Shown here: in pieces, positions 59,043 to 64,000 of the stretch
Position numbering within the stretch: the stretch's first letter is position 1
Layout: each line of letters starts with the position of its first letter
Assembly: GCA_964446115.1 (NCBI GenBank)
Contig: CAYUNE010000001.1
Location: 40,011-104,010 of the forward strand
DNA: 64,000 nucleotides
Source of the DNA: CAYUNE01 sp964446115
Lineage (GTDB): Bacteria; Desulfobacterota; Desulfobulbia; Desulfobulbales; Desulfobulbaceae
Reading direction: 5' to 3'
Notes under the pieces: model-generated
Told to the model about the DNA's origin: nothing
Databases searched by the model: none
What the model saw: the letters and a program-made list of their open reading frames with translations, nothing else
Translations under genes and position numbers: made by a program

Positions 59043-61385
59043 TTGAAGGAAATGACTGTTCTTGATCAGATCGGCAATACACCGCTTGTTGCCATTAGCC
59101 GGCTGAATTCGGCAAGGGGAACGAAGGTGTTCGTCAAGTTGGAATCAGCCAATCCGGGCGGCTCCATCAAGGACCGTATCGCCCTCTCCATGATCGAAGC
59201 CGGCGAGAGGAGCGGCGAACTCACCGAAGATAAGATTGTTCTTGAGGCCACCAGCGGCAACACCGGTATCGGCCTGGCCATGGTCTGTGCCGCCAAGGGC
59301 TATCGCTGCCAGCTGATCATGCCCGAATCCGCCAGCGTGGAACGTCGTCAGATCATGCAGGCCTATGGGGCTGAAATCATCCTGACCCCGGCGGATCGCG
59401 GCACCGATGGCGCCATAGAGAAGTCCTACGAAATGGCCAGGGAACATCCGGAACTCTTCTACCTCACCGATCAGTTCAACAACGAGGCCAACTGGCAGGC
59501 CCATTTCAACACCACAGGGCCGGAAATCTGGGAACAGACCGGCGGGCAGGTGAGCGAGATTATCGTCACGCTTGGAACCTCGGGCACGGCCATGGGATTA
59601 TGCCGTTATTTTGCCGAGCATCATCCGCATGTACGGGTCATTGCGGTCGAGCCCTACTTCGGCCACAAGATCCAGGGACTGAAAAACATGAAAGAGTCCT
59701 ATCGTCCCGGGATATTTGATAAGTCGCGACCTGCCGCCATCGTCAATATCCGTGACGAAGACGCCTTCAGAACCGCCCGGGAGCTGGCGGCCACAGAGGG
59801 GATTTTTGCCGGCATGAGCTCCGGCGCCGCCCTCTTCGTCGCCCTGGCCCGGGCCCGGGAAAAAGCGCGGGGCACGGTTGTGGCGCTGCTGCCCGATGGA
59901 GGAGAACGTTATCTGAGCACCTCTCTTTTTGTCAGGCGTTCGGTCCGGGAACGCAACAGGCCGCGGCTGCGTTTCTACAACACCCTGACCAAGAAAAAGG
60001 AGCCGTTCCGGCCGCAGCACCCGGGCCGGGCAACTTTTTACGCCTGCGGACCAACGGCCTATGAACCACCGAACCTGGCCCACTGCCGCCGTTTCGTGGT
60101 TGCCGATATGATTATCCGGCTGCTTGAGGCCAAGGGATTTGAGGTCACCTCCTACATGAATTTTACGGACCTGGACGACAATACCATTGCCGGGGCGGAG
60201 CGGGCCGGCAAGTCGCTCAAGGAATTTACCGAACGCTATATCAACGAGTTCATGGAGGCCATGGAGCTGCTGGACATCCAGCGGGCCACAGGCTATCCCA
60301 GGCCCTCGGAGCACGTCGGTGACATGATCGAGATCACCCATGAGCTCATCCATAAGGGATATGCCTATGAAAAACACGGCTCCATCTACTTCGATATCTC
60401 CAAGTTCAAACGATACGGCAGGCTGTCCGGCATCGATCTCGGTAAGATCCAGGTGGGCAGAACCGTGGATCTTGACGACTACGAAAAGGACAATCCGCGT
60501 GATTTTACCCTGCTGAAACGCTCCACCCTAAGCGAGCTGAAAAAGGGAATTTTCTTTGAAACCGACTGGGGAAACGTACGGCCCGGATGGCATATCGAGT
60601 GTTCGGCCATGTCCACCCGTTACCTCGGTGAAACCCTTGATATCCATACCAGCAGCCGCAATTTGCTTTTTCCCCACCACGAAAACGAGATCGCCATTGC
60701 CGAGGCCCTCACCGGCAAACCCCTGGCCAATTACTGGCTGCACAGTGAGCTCCTCCTGGTTGACGGCAAAAAGATGACCCGGGAATCGGGAAATGTCGTC
60801 ACTCTCAAGGAAGTCCTGGATCGCGGCTACAGCGGGCGGGAGATCCGTTTCATGCTGTTGATGGTCCACTACCGCAAGCCCCTGCACTTTACCTATGGCA
60901 GGTTGAAAACCGCCCGCAAGGCCCTGCAGCGGATAGACGAGTTTACCCGGAAGCTGCTCTGTTTGCCATCGGGGCTGCCCCATCCGGAGATGGCGGCCCA
61001 TGTCTCCACCCTGGAGAAAGAGTTTTTCGCGGCCATGGATGACGACTTCAACGTCTCCCGCGCCATCGGTGCGCTGTTCAACTTCATCAAGCGGACCAAT
61101 CCGGTTTTCCATCACAGTCAGATCGACCGGGATCAGAAAAACTATATCCTCGCCACCCTCCGTCGCATCAACCGGGTTCTGGCCGTGCTCAGGCTGGAGG
61201 AATGCCCCCTGGCCCCCGAGATCGACCGGCTCATCCGTCAGCGGGAGGAGGCCCGGCAGCGCAAGGACTGGGCCGCCGCGGACATGGCCCGGGTTCAATT
61301 GGCGGAACAGGGAATTATCGTCCGTGATACTGCCAGCGGTCCGGTCTGGGACATCACGGGCAGGGGAAACAACGCCGACGGTTAA
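59043..61385 (+). CDS. Cysteine synthase-cysteinyl-tRNA synthetase fusion protein
   Basis: A 780-residue two-enzyme fusion. Residues about 1-302 are a PLP-dependent cysteine synthase (IGNTPLVAI, Lys43 in NPGGSIKDRIALSM, SGNTGIGLAM, VTLGTSGTAMG). Residues about 317-780 are a class I CysRS, with the zinc ligands Cys335 (YACGPTAY), Cys520 (GWHIECSAMS), His545 and Glu549 (PHHENE). The catalytic motifs are altered: HIGH reads PNLAH (343-347) and KMSKS reads KMTRES (577-582). TTG at 59043 is favoured as start because GAGG lies 8 nt upstream; ATG at 59052 has too little spacing. The fusion could couple cysteine formation to tRNA charging. No separate cysS is in the window. Confidence 0.88.
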   Translation: MKEMTVLDQIGNTPLVAISRLNSARGTKVFVKLESANPGGSIKDRIALSMIEAGERSGELTEDKIVLEATSGNTGIGLAMVCAAKGYRCQLIMPESASVERRQIMQAYGAEIILTPADRGTDGAIEKSYEMAREHPELFYLTDQFNNEANWQAHFNTTGPEIWEQTGGQVSEIIVTLGTSGTAMGLCRYFAEHHPHVRVIAVEPYFGHKIQGLKNMKESYRPGIFDKSRPAAIVNIRDEDAFRTARELAATEGIFAGMSSGAALFVALARAREKARGTVVALLPDGGERYLSTSLFVRRSVRERNRPRLRFYNTLTKKKEPFRPQHPGRATFYACGPTAYEPPNLAHCRRFVVADMIIRLLEAKGFEVTSYMNFTDLDDNTIAGAERAGKSLKEFTERYINEFMEAMELLDIQRATGYPRPSEHVGDMIEITHELIHKGYAYEKHGSIYFDISKFKRYGRLSGIDLGKIQVGRTVDLDDYEKDNPRDFTLLKRSTLSELKKGIFFETDWGNVRPGWHIECSAMSTRYLGETLDIHTSSRNLLFPHHENEIAIAEALTGKPLANYWLHSELLLVDGKKMTRESGNVVTLKEVLDRGYSGREIRFMLLMVHYRKPLHFTYGRLKTARKALQRIDEFTRKLLCLPSGLPHPEMAAHVSTLEKEFFAAMDDDFNVSRAIGALFNFIKRTNPVFHHSQIDRDQKNYILATLRRINRVLAVLRLEECPLAPEIDRLIRQREEARQRKDWAAADMARVQLAEQGIIVRDTASGPVWDITGRGNNADG

Positions 61386-61516
61386 TGGGAATCCGGCGTA
61401 TTTGACACTGCATTTTCCCGTGACAACCGGCCATGAAATATGCTACCTTAATACGTTTCTCAACCGGAGACTCGGTTGCGTAGCCCACCTTCCGGTAGCC
61501 GTCTTCGACCCGGTAC
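61386..61516. other. Gap between the cysK-cysS gene and tRNA-Arg(TCT)
   Basis: This 131-bp stretch must contain the tRNA promoter. TTGACA at about 61399 is a full -35 consensus but lacks a -10 box at the usual distance; TATGCT near 61440 is an unpaired -10 candidate. Confidence 0.3.
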
Positions 61517-61593
61517 GCGCCAGTAGCTCAGCTGGATAGAGCAGCGGACTTCTAATCCGCAGGTCGGGGGTTCGAATCCCTCCTGGCGTGCCA
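61517..61593 (+). tRNA. tRNA-Arg (anticodon TCT)
   Basis: A 77-nt cloverleaf with CCA encoded. The acceptor stem GCGCCAG pairs with CTGGCGT (G1-U72 wobble), the D-arm is AGCTCAGCTGGATAGAGC, and the T-arm has GGGGTTCGAATCCC. The anticodon loop CTTCTAA gives anticodon TCT, reading AGA. Confidence 0.95.
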
Positions 61594-61690
61594 GCGGCCC
61601 TTTTTTGATCCCTTTTGCCGGCATTCCCTTTTTGCAGGAGCCGCTTTCCACCGGAGCGCCCTTGCGATCCGACCTAAGCGCTCAGGGCCT

Positions 61691-61831
61691 CGCATCTTCA
61701 CTGACTTTCTTCCTCCCCCGAAGCGGGATATAACGGCCCGGGAGAGATGTCGGCAAATCTGCACCATCCGTGAACGCTTACAGCAAAGAGGTGCATTATA
61801 CCGCCGGGCTGCAAACCCTGTGAAACGTTAC
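61691..61831 (+). repeat. Dispersed intergenic repeat, full-length copy
   Basis: It begins CGCATCTTCACTGAC, has an imperfect hairpin (CTTCCTCCCCCG ... CGGCCCGGGAGAG) around a GCGGGATATAAC core, then GCAAATCTGCACCATCCGTG. The first motif (CCGTGAACGCTTAC), a 34-nt spacer with ATTATACCGCCGGGCTGCAA, and the second motif (CCCTGTGAAACGTTAC, ending 61831) follow. It lies between tRNA-Arg(TCT) and pckG, 39 bp before the pckG start. Confidence 0.78.
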
Positions 61832-61869
61832 GATCCCATTGATACAAAATCATCCTGGAATCAAGAAGA

Positions 61870-63861
61870 ATGAAAAAGAAAATTCTTGAAAGTCTTTATA
61901 CCCCGGAAGACAAGACAGAGCTTTTCAGACTGGAGACCATGCGTACCTATCTCCGCGGCCTGATGGATGCGGACAACCGCGAGAAGCTGAAGAAATGCAG
62001 CCCGGCGGTGATCGAACCCATCTTCAACGGTGCCACTCGTATGAATCCCGCCTCGATCTTCATCAACACCGGCTCGGATGAAGACATGGCCGCTGTTCGG
62101 AGGCGGGCGTTGAGCGGCGGCGAGGAGATCCGGCTTGCAACCGAAGGCCACACCTGCCATTTCGACGGACCCGGTGATCAGGGACGCGATACCGCCAATA
62201 CCCGCTATCTCGCTTACGAGACCACGGAGATCAGCTCCCTGCAGAAGAAGACCGGACATCGTGCCGGTCTCATCGAGGTACGGGAAATCATGGATAATAT
62301 CATGACAGGCAAGGAGATGATCGTCTCCTTTATTTCCCGGGGACCCGTCAACAGCCCCGTTGCCGATCCCACCTTGCAGATTACCGACTCCGCCTATGTG
62401 ACCCATAGCGAGTTTCTCCTCTACCGCATGATGGAACCGGAGGCCTTTTCCAGGGATATTGCCGAGAAGGGATATATGTTCATCAACTATCACAGCGCCG
62501 GTGAACTCAATGCCGACCATGTTTCGGTGAACCTGGAGAAGAGACGGATCTACATGGATGTGGAGCGGTTTCGCTCCTACAGCATGAACGCCCAGTATGC
62601 CGGAAACACCATCGCTCCCAAGAAGATCAACCACCGTTTCGCCAATATGAACAATCTGCGCAACTACTTCGGCAAACGGCTCGACGAGCATATGTTCATC
62701 ACCGGATTTGAGGTGGAGGGTGAAATCATCTACTTTGCCGGGGCCTATCCCAGCGGCTGCGGCAAGACCGGCACCGCCATGACCGGAACCCATCTCGTCG
62801 GTGACGATCTGGCCAAGATCTTTGTCGATGCCGCCAGCGGCGAGGTGCGTGCCGTCAACCCCGAAAACGGCATGTTCGGCATCATCGAGGGGGTCAATCC
62901 GCAGGATGATCCGGAAACCATGGCCGTACTCACCAGCGATGAAAGCGAGGTCATCTTTTCCAATCTCCTGATCAGCGATCACATGCCTTACTGGGAGGGA
63001 ATGGGCAGGCCGTTGCCCCCCACGGGCCGTAACTATGCCGGCAAGTGGCGACGCGACTCCGGACAGCCCGCCTCCCACAAGAATGCGCGTTTCACCATCA
63101 GGCTCGATGCCCTGGAAAATTATGATCCTGCCGTTGAAAATGCCGCCGGAGTCAAGCTGAGCATTCTGCTCTACGGCGGCCGTGACTACACCACCATGCC
63201 CACCATTGTCAAGGCCCACAACTGGATGGATACCGTTGTTCATGGCGCCATTATCCGGTCAGCCACCACCGCCACCGAGATCGGGGCAGACGGCAGCGAA
63301 AAACGTTCTCCTTTTGCCAATGAGGCCTTTTTTCCAGGGCCGCTGAGCCAGTATATTCGTCACTACAAGGCCTTTGGTGAAAATCCCGATATTGCCGAGG
63401 GAAACCTGCCCAGCGGCTTTCAGGTCAACTACTGGCTGCACAAGAGTGCCCGCGGCGCACTGGGTCCCGGTGAGGAGGACGGCCTGTTGGGTGAGAAGCG
63501 GGACACCAAGGTCTGGATGCGCATCATGGCCCTCATGCATCTGGAGAAGGTGGAAACCATCTGGACGCCGGTGGGCTCCATTCCCAAGTATGCGGATCTC
63601 AAAAGGCTCTTTGCCGCACTCCTGGACAAGGATTATCCAAAGGAGCTCTACACCAGGCAGTTTTCCCTCTATATCGACAATCTGCTGGCCCGGGTGAATA
63701 TGTCCATTGCCGAATTTGCCCGGGAAAAGGATATGGTTGATGAGTTTTTCCATGTCCTCGATACCTGGCGCCGGGATCTCACCGCCCTGAAATCCATTGT
63801 CGGACCCATTGTCACCCCGGACCAGATGATTGAATACGTGGCGGCCAATCAGCCGCAATAG
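61870..63861 (+). CDS. pckG: Phosphoenolpyruvate carboxykinase (GTP-type)
   Basis: A 663-residue enzyme interconverting oxaloacetate and phosphoenolpyruvate. The nucleotide loop is GAYPSGCGKTGTAMTGTHL, with the GTP-type active-site cysteine and lysine. GYMFINYHSAGELN, HMPYWEGMG and SPFANEAFFPGPL are further conserved-looking blocks. It is about 40 residues longer than mycobacterial PckG and diverged from it, so a distinct subgroup is likely. It would feed gluconeogenesis and thus glycogen (glgC genes) and amino-sugar polymer (pga) synthesis. The last base of its TAG is also the first base of the repeat copy that follows. Confidence 0.87.
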   Translation: MKKKILESLYTPEDKTELFRLETMRTYLRGLMDADNREKLKKCSPAVIEPIFNGATRMNPASIFINTGSDEDMAAVRRRALSGGEEIRLATEGHTCHFDGPGDQGRDTANTRYLAYETTEISSLQKKTGHRAGLIEVREIMDNIMTGKEMIVSFISRGPVNSPVADPTLQITDSAYVTHSEFLLYRMMEPEAFSRDIAEKGYMFINYHSAGELNADHVSVNLEKRRIYMDVERFRSYSMNAQYAGNTIAPKKINHRFANMNNLRNYFGKRLDEHMFITGFEVEGEIIYFAGAYPSGCGKTGTAMTGTHLVGDDLAKIFVDAASGEVRAVNPENGMFGIIEGVNPQDDPETMAVLTSDESEVIFSNLLISDHMPYWEGMGRPLPPTGRNYAGKWRRDSGQPASHKNARFTIRLDALENYDPAVENAAGVKLSILLYGGRDYTTMPTIVKAHNWMDTVVHGAIIRSATTATEIGADGSEKRSPFANEAFFPGPLSQYIRHYKAFGENPDIAEGNLPSGFQVNYWLHKSARGALGPGEEDGLLGEKRDTKVWMRIMALMHLEKVETIWTPVGSIPKYADLKRLFAALLDKDYPKELYTRQFSLYIDNLLARVNMSIAEFAREKDMVDEFFHVLDTWRRDLTALKSIVGPIVTPDQMIEYVAANQPQ

Positions 63862-64000
63862 TAACCGGTCACGGGATATGTAAACCCGCGGTATATCTTG
63901 CTTCCAAACTGTAATTGGTCACAGGTGCTGCAGATTTGCACGCTCTCTCCCGGCCGCTATAGCCCACTATGCGGCCGGGAGAGAGCGTGTAAAGATGCGG
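63861..64000 (-). repeat. Dispersed intergenic repeat, complete 140-bp copy with perfect 19-bp hairpin
   Basis: In minus orientation it starts CCGCATCTTTACACGC at 64000. It forms a hairpin whose arms 63939-63957 and 63971-63989 are exact reverse complements (19 bp, core GTGGGCTATA). It continues GCAAATCTGCAGCACC, motif TGTGACCAATTAC, a 35-nt spacer with GCAAGATATACCGCGGGTTT, and ends CCCGTGACCGGTTAC at 63861. As the pckG transcript runs into it, the hairpin may serve as its terminator. Confidence 0.82.

Noticed and set aside
61386..61869. Genomic island border at tRNA-Arg(TCT)
   Set aside because: No integrase, no duplicated tRNA 3' end and only housekeeping genes nearby; the repeat copy explains the remaining sequence.

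Overview
The window (about 58-60% GC by eye, dense, mostly short intergenic gaps) looks like a chromosomal segment of an anaerobic Desulfobacterota (delta-proteobacterial) bacterium, probably Desulfobulbales-like. This is inference from gene content: a deltaproteobacterial AccC plus AccA-like carboxyltransferase pair, a cysteine synthase-cysteinyl-tRNA synthetase fusion, a RACo-type ASKHA protein, MetF with a cysteine-rich C-terminal domain, GTP-type PEP carboxykinase, a LutA/GlcF-like Fe-S protein and paired GlgC proteins. No phage, plasmid or transposase gene was seen. All three tRNA genes are for arginine (anticodons CCT, CCG, TCT).

Layout. 1-2.0 kb: biotin carboxylase and the start of a carboxyltransferase (minus), with a near-consensus promoter. 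2.1-4.6 kb: corC-lnt, the usual envelope pair. 4.8-9.9 kb: two tandem paralogous secreted proteins with a DUF4347 caspase-like head, cysteine-rich calcium-binding-type repeats and a propeller-like tail, each followed by a strong hairpin. 10-17.4 kb: a membrane protein, prfB with an intact programmed frameshift, an Fe-S oxidoreductase subunit, dgt, valS. 17.4-21.8 kb: a MITE-like element, two divergent secreted proteins of unknown role, and a small gene. 22-28 kb (minus): tRNA-Arg, glgC and glgC/glgD-like overlapping genes, a DHH phosphoesterase, and a RACo-like protein lacking its ferredoxin domain. 28-39 kb: an omptin-like outer-membrane protease, metF, an AmgK-like kinase overlapping der, an aminotransferase, a DnaJ/TerB membrane protein, ftsY, and a cation/proton antiporter. 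39-51 kb: a UvrD/PcrA helicase, an alpha/beta hydrolase with a GH8 glycosidase, folC, an HNH nuclease, a chemoreceptor, tRNA-Arg, hemW, radA, and a Zn-finger/XRE/Panacea-like regulator. 51.7-58.9 kb: a complete pgaABCD operon for poly-N-acetylglucosamine synthesis and export, followed by a DciA-like gene. 59-64 kb: the cysK-cysS fusion, tRNA-Arg, and pckG.

The most unusual feature is a dispersed intergenic repeat family. Seven clear copies and one likely fragment share a modular plan: a GC-rich hairpin with a GGG(A/C)TATA-like core, then CTGCAGCACC, then two direct near-palindromic motifs (GTGACCGGTTAC type) about 35 bp apart. Full copies are about 140 bp. They sit at gene borders, and two of them overlap the stop codons of neighbouring genes (der and pckG; one also carries the aminotransferase stop). 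I do not recognise it as a named element. Other points worth following are the DUF4347 pair with a conserved His/Cys dyad, the CysK-CysS fusion with altered HIGH and KMSKS motifs, the ferredoxin-less RACo homologue, the omptin homologue, and the orphan Panacea-like regulator next to the pga operon.
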